NCBI GenBank assembly: GCA_963708455.1
Contig: CAVPSQ010000010.1
Location: forward strand, 1,054,001-1,118,000
DNA: 64,000 nucleotides
Reading direction: 5' to 3'
From: CAIMUS01 sp963708455
GTDB taxonomy: Bacteria; Pseudomonadota; Gammaproteobacteria; Competibacterales; Competibacteraceae
Shown: positions 29,617 through 37,822 of the stretch, piece by piece
Layout of the letters: the number at the start of each line of letters is the position of its first letter
Position numbering within the stretch: the first letter of the stretch is position 1
Notes under the pieces: model-generated
What the model was told of the DNA's origin: nothing
What the model saw: the letters and a program-made list of their open reading frames with translations, nothing else
Databases searched by the model: none
Position numbers and translations under genes: made by a program

Positions 29617-30336
29617 GTGCCGAGACGAGCGAGGCTCCTCCTTCCGGAGGTTCCTATCCACGTGATCCAACGTGGCATTGACCGCGCCGCCTGCTTTTTC
29701 AGTGACGAGGACCATCAAGTCTATCTCGACGCGCTGGGGGGACTGGCGCGGTCATGCGGCGTGGCGATCCATGCCTATGTGCTGATGACTAACCACGTCC
29801 ATCTGCTGGTGACAGCGTCCGCCCAACCGAATCTCTCCGCGCTGATGAAGGGGCTTGGGCAACGCTACGTGCAGTACGTCAACCGGACCTATTATCGCAC
29901 CGGCACGCTGTGGGAGGGTCGGTTCCGGTCCTGTCTGGTGGAAGCGGAAACGTATTTCTTCGCCTGTCAGCGCTATGTCGAATTGAACCCGGTGCGTGCC
30001 GGCATGTCGCCTGATCCTGCCGCCTATCCCTGGTCCAGCTTCACCGCGAACGCCGGTGCGCAACCCGATCCCGTGATTACACCTCACCCACTCTATCTTG
30101 CGTTGGGCCCGACGCCAGCGACGAGGGCAACCGCGTATCAGGCGCTGTTTACCGAGGCGCTCGACCCAGCCTGGGTCGATTCCCTCCGGGCGTGCACCAA
30201 CGGCGGCTTCGTGCTGGGCAACGACCGCTTCCAAAAACAGGTCGCCGCCCTGCTGGGACGCCGCACGTGGAAAGGCTCGTCGGGCCGGCCGGCAAAACCG
30301 GCTGCCGATCCCGCGCAGCAAACGCTGCCGCTTTAG
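29617..30336 (+). CDS. REP-associated tyrosine transposase (RAYT / TnpREP)
   Basis: A 239-residue Y1 transposase of the HUH superfamily. The HUH motif is NHVHLLV (about residue 59) and the catalytic Tyr lies in the segment RYVQYVNRTYYRTGTLWEGRF (about 88-108), where family members have Y in this position; the YVELNPVRAGM motif is typical. I use the GTG at 29617 with an AAGGG ribosome-binding site. RAYTs mobilise short palindromic REP repeats; a large palindromic element directly follows the gene and related repeats are scattered over the window. Apparently intact. Confidence 0.9.
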   Translation: MPRRARLLLPEVPIHVIQRGIDRAACFFSDEDHQVYLDALGGLARSCGVAIHAYVLMTNHVHLLVTASAQPNLSALMKGLGQRYVQYVNRTYYRTGTLWEGRFRSCLVEAETYFFACQRYVELNPVRAGMSPDPAAYPWSSFTANAGAQPDPVITPHPLYLALGPTPATRATAYQALFTEALDPAWVDSLRACTNGGFVLGNDRFQKQVAALLGRRTWKGSSGRPAKPAADPAQQTLPL

Positions 30337-30338
30337 CG

Positions 30339-30418
30339 CGTAGGTTGGGGTGAGGAACGAACCCCAACATTCAAGGTGGGGGGATCACGTTGGGGTTCCT
30401 TCGTCACCCCAACCTACG
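30339..30418. repeat. Palindromic element next to the RAYT gene
   Basis: CGTAGGTTGGGGTGA and TCACCCCAACCTACG form the outer arms and GAACCCCAAC / GTTGGGGTTC the inner arms, starting 3 bases after the RAYT stop. A partial copy lies at 26931-27002. This is the likely substrate type of the RAYT. Confidence 0.75.
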
Positions 30419-30468
30419 GACTGCGCTAACGGTTAAGAGAAAACTATAAGTTTCAAAATAGACACGGT

Positions 30469-30771
30469 TTAGGAATCGGATAGATGCCGTTCCACGTCCA
30501 TGCGGTCATGAAGGATTCGGACAATTTCAATGGTATCGATGGGAATCTGGTGGTAGAAAATAACGTGCCTTCCGGCACTATATTTGCGGTAGCCGTCCCG
30601 GATGTCGCTACAGTCCCGGCCCTTCAGGGGTTCATCCGCCAAGTCCTGAAAACAGCCGTCCAGCATCGCCAGATATTTATCCCGCTGCGCCCGGCCCCAT
30701 TTGTTTTGGGTATACCGACCAATATCCTTCAAATCGGTCTTGGCCGCTTGGGTAAGATGGAAACCTGGCAT
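30469..30771 (-). CDS. parE: ParE/RelE-family toxin
   Basis: A 100-residue toxin of the ParE branch of the RelE/ParE fold: LTQAAKTDLKDIGRYT at the start, YRKYSAGRHVIFYH in the core and a closing IEIVRILHDRMDVERHL. ParE-type toxins inhibit gyrase. Its ATG overlaps the stop of the parD gene by one base (TGATG), giving translational coupling. Confidence 0.9.
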   Translation of the reverse strand: MPGFHLTQAAKTDLKDIGRYTQNKWGRAQRDKYLAMLDGCFQDLADEPLKGRDCSDIRDGYRKYSAGRHVIFYHQIPIDTIEIVRILHDRMDVERHLSDS

Positions 30772-31013
30772 CAGTTAGGACTGTCGCTATCAAGCTCGTC
30801 CAGCAACCCATTGAGGGAATAATCAGCCCTGCCACTTTCCTCACCTTCCTTGAGCGCCCGCCGCAAGGCGGCCAGTCTGATCTCGCGCTCCTCCAGAAGC
30901 CGTAAACCGGCCCGGATCGTTTCACTGGCTGACCCAAAGCGGCCTTCCAGAACCTGTTGCGTGACGAAATTTTCGAAGTGTGCGCCAAGCGTAACACTGG
31001 TGTTCTTTTGCAT
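30771..31013 (-). CDS. parD: ParD-family antitoxin
   Basis: An 80-residue antitoxin: ribbon-helix-helix N-terminus (NTSVTLGAHFENFVTQQV, then SASETIRAGLRLLEE) and a disordered acidic C-terminus that wraps the toxin. AGGAGG ribosome-binding site. An AT-rich promoter region lies upstream (31014-31080). Confidence 0.9.
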   Translation of the reverse strand: MQKNTSVTLGAHFENFVTQQVLEGRFGSASETIRAGLRLLEEREIRLAALRRALKEGEESGRADYSLNGLLDELDSDSPN

Positions 31014-31116
31014 GATGTCCTCCTGCCAAAATTCTTAAAGTGCCAATATATAATATTTTTTGGTATTTTCAATAGAGAAGAAATAAGGGACTAAAAATAT
31101 AGGGGACATAAGAAAT

Positions 31117-31299
31117 GAAGCGCTCAACCCAGTCTGGGTCGATTCCCTCCGGACGTGCACCCATGGCGGCTTCGTGCTGGGCAGCGACCACTTCCAGAGA
31201 CAGATCGCCGCCCTGCTGGGACACCGCACGTGGAAGGGCTCGCCGGGCCGGCCGGAAAAACCGGTTGCCGATCCCGCGCAGCAAGCGCTGCCGCTTTGA
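31117..31299 (+). pseudogene. RAYT remnant (C-terminal 60 codons)
   Basis: This stretch is a diverged copy of the last 60 codons of the RAYT gene at 29617 (WVDSLR-CT-GGFVLG, then RTWKGS-GRP, ending in ALPL). The rest of the gene is absent. The gap 31014-31438 otherwise contains only promoter sequence for its two neighbours. Confidence 0.85.
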
Positions 31300-31386
31300 A
31301 ATCTGAGCCAGCGATTCCATTGTACAGGCCGAAAGTTTGGAAGTTTGAAGGGCCACAACTTTGATTCAATTCGATTTGTGTTGTGG

Positions 31387-31421
31387 TTGTATACACAACA
31401 GTGTTATATATTGTATACACA
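31387..31421 (+). promoter_or_regulatory. Candidate operator of the DUF1778-GNAT module
   Basis: TTGTATACACA occurs twice as a direct repeat, 24 bases apart, each centred on the palindrome TGTATACA, with a TATATT -10-like sequence between. It lies 18 bases before the antitoxin start, which fits binding by the ribbon-helix-helix antitoxin. Confidence 0.5.
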
Positions 31422-31438
31422 GATATTGAGGAATAGCG

Positions 31439-31738
31439 ATGTCACAATCTGCTTTAGATACAGAAACGGCAGCGGCACAGAATGTAGTGATTAACATCCG
31501 GGCCAAGAAAGGTCAGCGCGATTTGATTGACCAGGCGGCTTTCGCGCTTGGCAAGAATCGGTCGGATTTCATGTTGGAGACGGCCTGCCGTGAGGCAGAG
31601 ACGGTACTGCTTGACCGCCGCGTGTTTCCGGTGGATGAAGCCACCTGGGAACGGTTCAATGCACTCCTTGATGCACCGGCGCGTGATCTTCCTCAACTCC
31701 GTAAATTGCTCTCAACCACAGCACCGTGGGAGAAATGA
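31439..31738 (+). CDS. DUF1778 antitoxin (TacA-like)
   Basis: A 99-residue ribbon-helix-helix antitoxin of the DUF1778 family (VVINIRAKKGQRDLIDQAAFALGKNRSDFMLE), which neutralises and co-represses with GNAT toxins that acetylate aminoacyl-tRNA. The C-terminal FPVDEATWERFNALLDAP segment is the usual toxin-binding end. Intact. Its stop overlaps the toxin start (ATGA), but the toxin is destroyed. Confidence 0.88.
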   Translation: MSQSALDTETAAAQNVVINIRAKKGQRDLIDQAAFALGKNRSDFMLETACREAETVLLDRRVFPVDEATWERFNALLDAPARDLPQLRKLLSTTAPWEK

Positions 31739-32058
31739 GTAACGGCACCGACCACCAAACCACACTGACAGCGCCACAGAGACTCGCCGTAGCGCATGAA
31801 CTGGAACCCTTCGATTGTGGGGTACCTTCGCTTGATGACTGGTTAAAGCGCCGTGCCCGGCACAATGAGCAGAAAGGGGCTTCCCGGACTTACGTCGTGT
31901 GCGTGGGGCAGCAAGTGGTGGGGTATTACTGTCTGGCTGCAGGCTCCCTGCTATATGCGGAAGCGCCGGGTGGGTGCGGCGCAATATGCCTGATCCGGTT
32001 CCGGTGATGATTTTAGGTCGGCTCGCCGTGGATCGGGCCTGGCAAGGCCAAGGGCTAG

Positions 32059-33610
32059 GAGTTTGTCTGACTTGCCCAGCATAATGAGGTAAGATGACCT
32101 AACGTACCTGATGAGCCTGGCGATGAGCAACCAATTTATCCCCATAGAACGTGACCAGCCGGTGGTGATCCCGGTGCAGGAGTGGCTGGCAGAGGATCAT
32201 CTGGCGCGCTTCATTGTCGAGATCGTGGAGAGTCTGGATGTCACCCCGCTGGAAGCGGCGTACAGTGGTGGCGGCTCGGCGCCCTATCCACCGAAGATGA
32301 TGCTGGCACTGTTGTTTTATGGCTATGCCACTGGCATTTTTTCCAGTCGGGCGTTGGAGCGAGCCACCTATGAGCTGATCCCGGTGATTTATATCACGGG
32401 TAACACGCACCCGGATCACAACAGCATCAATACGTTCCGGAAGCGGTTTCTGGGGGAACTGAAGGGTCTGTTGGTGCAGATTTTGCTACGGGCGTATGCG
32501 CTGGGGGTGTTGCAGTTAGGCAACGTGAGTTTGGATGGGAGCAAAGTGCACGCCAACGCCAGCAAACATAAGGCGATGAGCTGGGACTATGCCAACCGGT
32601 TGGAGGAGCAGTTGCAGGCGGAGGTAGAGGCGTTATTACAGCAGGCCGAGGCGAGTCACACCGAGCCGGTCCCCGGGCTGAAGGTGGCCGACGAAGTGGC
32701 GCTCCGGCAGGCCCGGTTGCAGCAGATCGGGGAGGTGAAAGCGGAACTGGAGGCTCGTGCCCAAGCCCGGTATGCGCAGGAGCAAGCGGCCTATGAAGCG
32801 AAGCTGGCCGAGCGGCGGGCGAAGGAACAGGCCCGTGGTCGCAAGTTAGGGGGCCGTCCCCCCAAGCCGCCGGAACCGGGTCCACAGGACAAGGATCAAG
32901 TCAATTTTACCGACCCGGAGTCGCGCATTATGCCGGTGAGCGGCGGCGGGTTTGAGCAGAGCTACAATGCGCAGGCCGGGGTGGATCATGGCAGTCGCCT
33001 GATCGTGGAAAACCACGTCAGCCCGAACCCGAACGATAAACAGGAACTGCAACCGGCGCTGGACAACTTCAGCCAGTTACCGGAGGAACTCGGTCAGGTC
33101 GACCATCTGCTGGCGGACACTGGCTATTTCAGTGAGGCCAACGTCAAGGCTTGTGAACACGCTACCATTACCCCGCTGCTCGCCACGGGTCGTGCGGAGC
33201 ATCATCCCACCCTGGAAGAACGCTTTGCTGACCCGGGTAAAGCCCCAGACACCGCTGATCCGGTAGTCCGGATGGAACACCGATTGCAAACCCCCGAAGG
33301 CAAGGCACTGTATGCCAAACGCAAGTCCACCGTCGAGCCGGTGTTTGGCATCATCAAGCACGTGATGGGGTTTCGGCAATTTCTGTTACGGGGTTTGCAA
33401 GCCGTGCAGGGCGAGTGGAATTTGGTGTGCATCGCCTACAATTTAAAACGGCTGCAAGTATTGGTGGCAGGATAGGTCTGCCTGCAGGGAGGATAAAGGC
33501 GCTCTGAGGGCGATAAATGCCCTCGGAAAGGGCGATAGAAACGCAAAATGTGCGTTTTTTCGGCCTCGTGATAGGAAAATTGAAGTTCCGACCCTAAGTC
33601 AGACAAACTC
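32059..33610 (+). mobile_element. IS1182-family insertion sequence, copy 2
   Basis: 1,552 bp, the same as copy 1, again flanked by CTAG (32055-32058 and 33611-33614). Inserted in the GNAT toxin gene. Confidence 0.92.
32111..33475 (+). CDS. IS1182-family transposase, copy 2
   Basis: 454 residues, with the same translated sequence as the copy at 27093, including the LDGSKVHANASKHK and LADTGYFSEAN catalytic segments. Intact, so the element is probably still able to move. Confidence 0.93.
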   Translation: MSLAMSNQFIPIERDQPVVIPVQEWLAEDHLARFIVEIVESLDVTPLEAAYSGGGSAPYPPKMMLALLFYGYATGIFSSRALERATYELIPVIYITGNTHPDHNSINTFRKRFLGELKGLLVQILLRAYALGVLQLGNVSLDGSKVHANASKHKAMSWDYANRLEEQLQAEVEALLQQAEASHTEPVPGLKVADEVALRQARLQQIGEVKAELEARAQARYAQEQAAYEAKLAERRAKEQARGRKLGGRPPKPPEPGPQDKDQVNFTDPESRIMPVSGGGFEQSYNAQAGVDHGSRLIVENHVSPNPNDKQELQPALDNFSQLPEELGQVDHLLADTGYFSEANVKACEHATITPLLATGRAEHHPTLEERFADPGKAPDTADPVVRMEHRLQTPEGKALYAKRKSTVEPVFGIIKHVMGFRQFLLRGLQAVQGEWNLVCIAYNLKRLQVLVAG

Positions 33611-33844
33611 CTAGGGAGTGCGTTGTTACGTGATGCCGTGCTCAGGATACTCAATGTGGCAGAAATCGCCGGTGTGCGTGCCATCCTGGTGCACGCGATC
33701 TCTGAAGAAGCCAAGCGTTTTTACGCAAGCTACGACTTTATGGAATCCCCTACGAACCCCATGACGTTGGTGGTTACGCTCAAGGATATAAGGGCGGCAC
33801 TCGATCTTTAAGACCTGCTCGCCAAGCGTGACCCCCCGAGCGCT

Positions 33845-34174
33845 TCAAACGATGGCGAGCGTCAGGTGACCAACCGGCTCGGCCGCCGGCTTCACCCTGA
33901 TCTCAATGTCGTACTCAAGCCGGTTCAAGCAGTCCATCAGCTTGCGCTCGGACAGGTTGGCGAAGTCGCCACGCAGCAGCGCCGAGACTTTCGGTTGCGG
34001 AATGTCCATACGGCGGCCGGCCCCTTCTTGCGTCAGGCCGAGTTTACGCACGGCGCGGATGATTTCGATCACCAGACCGGACTTGATCTTGAGCTTTTCG
34101 GCATCGGGTAGACCCAGGTCGGCAAAAACGTTGCCGGAGCCCGTTTCGACATCGATACCTTCAACAAAGCGCAT
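33845..34174 (-). CDS. XRE-family (HigA2-like) transcriptional regulator, orphan antitoxin
   Basis: A 109-residue protein with a helix-turn-helix in the middle (LGLTQEGAGRRMDIPQPKVSALLRG) and a short C-terminal strand, as in small HTH antitoxins paired with Gp49/HigB-like toxins. No such toxin is adjacent. It starts 19 bases after the stop of the BrnT-partner antitoxin, so the three genes may form one transcript. I set the start at MRFVEGIDVE (34174). Confidence 0.75.
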   Translation of the reverse strand: MRFVEGIDVETGSGNVFADLGLPDAEKLKIKSGLVIEIIRAVRKLGLTQEGAGRRMDIPQPKVSALLRGDFANLSERKLMDCLNRLEYDIEIRVKPAAEPVGHLTLAIV

Positions 34175-34193
34175 GAGTTGGGAATAAGAGCGG

Positions 34194-34589
34194 TCACATC
34201 TGGTCAGACTGTTGCAAGGCCCGGCGTACACCTTCCGGATCGCGGGCAATCACGGTGAGATAAGCTCGCGTCGGCTGATCCGGTTCCGTGCGGCCCTGTT
34301 CCCAATCGCGCAACGTTCCCAGCGGCACGTGATACCGTGCGGAAAATTCCTCCTGCGTGAGACCCAAGGCACGGCGCATGGTCTTGACGCGGGGAACGCG
34401 GCGGGCAGTCCGCCATTCATCCTCGGACAGGGGCCGTGCATCGGGATCGGCCTTGGCTGCCGCTTCGATCTCCGCCGCCGTCATCGGGCGCATGGGCGTA
34501 GCTGGAAACGGGCGTTCGGAACCGTTGTCCAGCACTTCGACAACCGTGCCGTCAGAATGCATTTTCGCGATAGTAACGGTCTTGCTCAT
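34194..34589 (-). CDS. HTH antitoxin partner of BrnT
   Basis: A 131-residue protein whose last half is a helix-turn-helix (MRRALGLTQEEFSARYHVPLGTLRDWEQG) preceded by an acidic linker typical of BrnA-type partners. The ATG overlaps the BrnT stop (ATGA at 34586-34589), so translation is coupled. This HTH type differs from the ribbon-helix-helix of Brucella BrnA but commonly accompanies BrnT toxins. Confidence 0.8.
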   Translation of the reverse strand: MSKTVTIAKMHSDGTVVEVLDNGSERPFPATPMRPMTAAEIEAAAKADPDARPLSEDEWRTARRVPRVKTMRRALGLTQEEFSARYHVPLGTLRDWEQGRTEPDQPTRAYLTVIARDPEGVRRALQQSDQM

Positions 34590-34840
34590 AGTTTTTCCGC
34601 CCGTCGGGCCGAGATTAACCGAAGGCGGTCGCCGCGTTCGGTGTAAGTCACATGGAGAAGAACCTCCTCGCAAAGACCCATCACGTTCAGGCGCTCTTCG
34701 CCATAATCCTCGCGGTCGTCAATCCATTCAACCGCGAAAGGGTCGCGGAACACCTTGACGGCCTGGTGGAAGGCAACCCCATGGTCACGCCAGTTTATAG
34801 CCGCCTTGGTATTGTCCCATTCAAAAACACTGTCCTGCAT
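34586..34840 (-). CDS. brnT: BrnT-family toxin
   Basis: 84 residues with the BrnT signature FEWDNTKAAINWRDHGVAFHQAVKVFRDP and a C-terminal RLRLISARRAEK, a RelE-fold RNase toxin. First gene of the probable brnT-HTH-XRE operon. Confidence 0.88.
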   Translation of the reverse strand: MQDSVFEWDNTKAAINWRDHGVAFHQAVKVFRDPFAVEWIDDREDYGEERLNVMGLCEEVLLHVTYTERGDRLRLISARRAEKL

Positions 34841-34847
34841 AGGGTGT

Positions 34848-34871
34848 ACTGATTATCAGTAGTTTTGTCAA
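34848..34871 (-). promoter_or_regulatory. Promoter and palindromic operator of the BrnT operon
   Basis: On the minus strand TTGACA (34871-34866) is followed by the perfect palindrome ACTGATAATCAGT (34860-34848) just before the brnT start. An operator between the -35 and the gene suits autorepression by the toxin-antitoxin complex. Confidence 0.55.
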
Positions 34872-35043
34872 GTGGCTGGCGAGCAGTGCCGCAAGGATAC
34901 ACGGTCATCGCAGAAAAAAACGTCACCAGCCAGCCGCTTTTTTGGCCCTTGGGAGGCTTCCACAGCGTACTTCTACAATCTTGTCCAACGTTAGGAGAGT
35001 TTGCAGGTGCATTTTGCAACCGGCATATGCAACATACAACCCC

Positions 35044-37797
35044 TTGATCCTGTCCGACCGCGGCGTGGACGCCGATCACATCCCGATCCCCAGCCTGCTG
35101 GCCACCGCCGCGGTGCACCATCACCTGATCCGCGAGGGCCTGCGCACCTCGGTAGGATTAGTGGTGGAGACCGGCGAAGCGCGGCAGTTGCACGACTTCT
35201 GCGTCCTGGCTGGCTACGGCGCCGAAGCGATCAACCCGTATCTCGCCTTCGACACCCTGTCCCGCCTGGCGCCCACCTTGAGCGAACCCCTGACCGAAGC
35301 GGAAGCGCACCAGCGCTACATCAAGGCGGTCAACAAGGGCATCCTCAAGGTGATGGCCAAGATGGGCATCTCCACCTACCAGTCCTACTGCGGCGCCCAG
35401 ATCTTCGACGCCATCGGCCTGGCCACCCCCTTCGTCGAGCGCTACTTCACCGGCACCCATTCCCTGGTCGAGGGCGTCAGCCTCAAAGAGATCGCCGAGG
35501 AAAGCGCCCGCCGCCATCAGGCCGCCTACGGCAAGGCCTCGATCTACCGCGACGCCCTCGACGTCGGCGGCGAACTGGCCTGGCGCAGTCGCGGTGAAGA
35601 TCACGTCTGGACCCCGGAGACCATCGCCTTGTTGCAGCACGCGGTCCGCGCCGGCGATTACAGTCAATATAAGGAGTACGCCCGCGCGGTGGACGAACGC
35701 GGCGAGCGGCTGCTCAACCTGCGCAGCCTGTTCGAGTTCAAGCCCGCCGCCCAACCGCTGCCGCTGGACGCGGTCGAACCGGTCAGCAGCATCGTCCAAC
35801 GCTTCGCCACCGGCGCCATGTCCTTCGGCGCCCTGTCCTGGGAAGCCCACGTCAACCTGGCCATCGCCATGAACCGGCTCGGCGGCCAGTCCAACACCGG
35901 CGAGGGCGGCGAGGACCCGGACCGCTACGTGCCGCTGGCCAACGGCGACTCAATGCGCTCGGCGGTCAAGCAGGTCGCCTCCGGCCGCTTCGGCGTCACC
36001 ACCGAGTACCTGGTTAACGCCGACGCCATCCAGATCAAGATGGCGCAGGGCGCCAAACCGGGGGAGGGCGGGCAACTGCCCGGCCACAAGGTGGACAAGT
36101 GGATTGCCCAGGTGCGCCACTCCACCCCCGGCGTCGGGCTGATCTCGCCGCCGCCGCACCACGACATCTACTCCATCGAAAACCTGGCGCAACTAATCCA
36201 CGACCTCAAGAACGTCAACCCGCAGGCGCGGATCAGCGTCAAGCTGGTGTCCGAAGCCGGGGTGGGCACCATCGCCGCCGGGGTGGCCAAGGCCCACGCC
36301 GATCACGTGACGATCTCCGGCGACGACGGCGGCACCGGCGCCAGTCCGTTAAGCTCGATCTACCACGCCGGCGCCCCCTGGGAACTGGGCCTGGCCGAGA
36401 CCCACCAGACCCTGGTGGCCAACCGGCTGCGGGGTCGGATCGCGGTGGAGGCGGACGGCGGCTTGCGCACCGGGCGCGACGTGGTCATCGCTGCCCTGTT
36501 GGGGGCCGACGCCTTCGCCTTCGGCACTGTCGCCCTGATCGCCGAGGGCTGCCTGATGATGCGCAAGTGTCATCTGAACACCTGCCCGGTGGGCATCGCC
36601 ACCCAGAACCCGGCATTGCGGCAGCGCTTCCCCGGTGAGCCGGAACACGTCATTAACTACATGACTTTCCTGGCCCAGGAAGTGCGGGAACTCATGGCGC
36701 AACTGGGCTTGCGCACGGTCAACGAGCTGATCGGCCGCACCGACAAACTCGACATGCGCCGCGCCATCCACCACTGGAAAGCGCAGGGGCTGGACTTCAG
36801 TCGGCTGCTGTACCGGCCTGAAGCGGGACCCGCCACCGCCCGCTATCACTGCGAGGTCCAGGACCACGGCCTGGCCAGCGCGCTGGATCATGCCCTGATC
36901 GACCAGGCCCAACCGGCGCTGGAGCGAGCCACGCCGGTCCAGATCGACACCGTCATCCGCAACACGAACCGCACGGTGGGCGCGATGCTGTCCGGCGAGG
37001 TGGCCAAACGCTACGGCTACCGCGGCCTGCCGGACGACACCATCCACATCCGGCTAAAGGGCACCGCCGGCCAGAGCTTCGGCGCCTTCCTGGCCCACGG
37101 CGTCACCCTGGAACTGATCGGTCAAGCCAACGACTACGTCGGCAAGGGCCTGTCCGGCGGCCAACTGATCATCTACCCACCACCCGAAGCCACTTTCGAG
37201 CCGCATGACAATATCCTCATCGGCAACACCGTCCTCTACGGCGCCACTGGCGGCGAGTGCTACTTCCGCGGCGTGGCCGGTGAACGGTTCGCGGTGCGCA
37301 ACTCCGGCGCCACCGCGGTGGTGGAAGGGGTGGGCGACCACGGCTGCGAGTACATGACCGGCGGGGTGGTGGTGGTGCTGGGCCCGACGGGCCGCAACTT
37401 CGCCGCCGCCATGAGCGGCGGCATCGCCTACGTCCTGGACGAGAAGGGCGACTTCGAGCGCCGGGTCAACTTAGGCATGGTCGAACTGGAGCCGATCGAA
37501 GCCGAGGACCTGGCCCTCGAGCGCAGCGACGCCCAGGGCGGCGACCTGGAGACCCGTGGGCTGGTGGACGTGCTACATGACCTCACCCGCTTCGACGCGC
37601 TGCGCTTGCAACACCTGATTGAGCGCCACCAGCAGTTCACCGGCAGCCGCCGCGCCCGCCACCTCCTCGATCACTGGGCCGAGACGCTACCGAAATTCGT
37701 CAAGGTGATGCCGGTCGAATACCGCCGCGCCCTGCAGGAAATGCAGCGGGCCAAAGCGATCCAGCGGCCCGAAGTCAGCCTGACGATGGGAGCTTAA
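35044..37797 (+). pseudogene. gltB: Glutamate synthase large subunit, copy 2, N-terminally truncated
   Basis: The homology with gltB copy 1 starts abruptly at LILSDRG (about residue 633) and runs unbroken to the end (SLTMGA). The whole glutaminase domain with its catalytic Cys and part of the central domain are missing, while the FMN/3Fe-4S synthase domain and the C-terminal beta-helix remain open. The two copies differ by many silent changes and few residues, so the retained part was under protein-level selection or was inherited from a close relative. A continuous frame from 34942 adds about 34 unrelated residues. It cannot use glutamine but might act with ammonia; most likely a relic. Confidence 0.9.
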
Positions 37798-37822
37798 ATC
37801 CCCTCCCCCCTGGTGGGGGAGG

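Larger units (their letters stand above)
31735..33811 (+). pseudogene. GNAT toxin (TacT-like), broken by frameshift and IS1182
   Basis: N-terminal part (LEPFDCGVPSLDDWLKRRA, then SRTYVVCVGQQVVGYYCLA) is in frame with the start at 31735. A one-base deletion near 31965 shifts the frame before the RRNMPDPVPVMILGRLAVD segment. The IS1182 element at 32059-33610 then cuts the acetyl-CoA-binding loop after QGQGLG. The remainder, LLRDAVLRILNVAEIAG to IRAALDL, resumes after the IS. The toxin is therefore inactive twice over. Confidence 0.9.
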
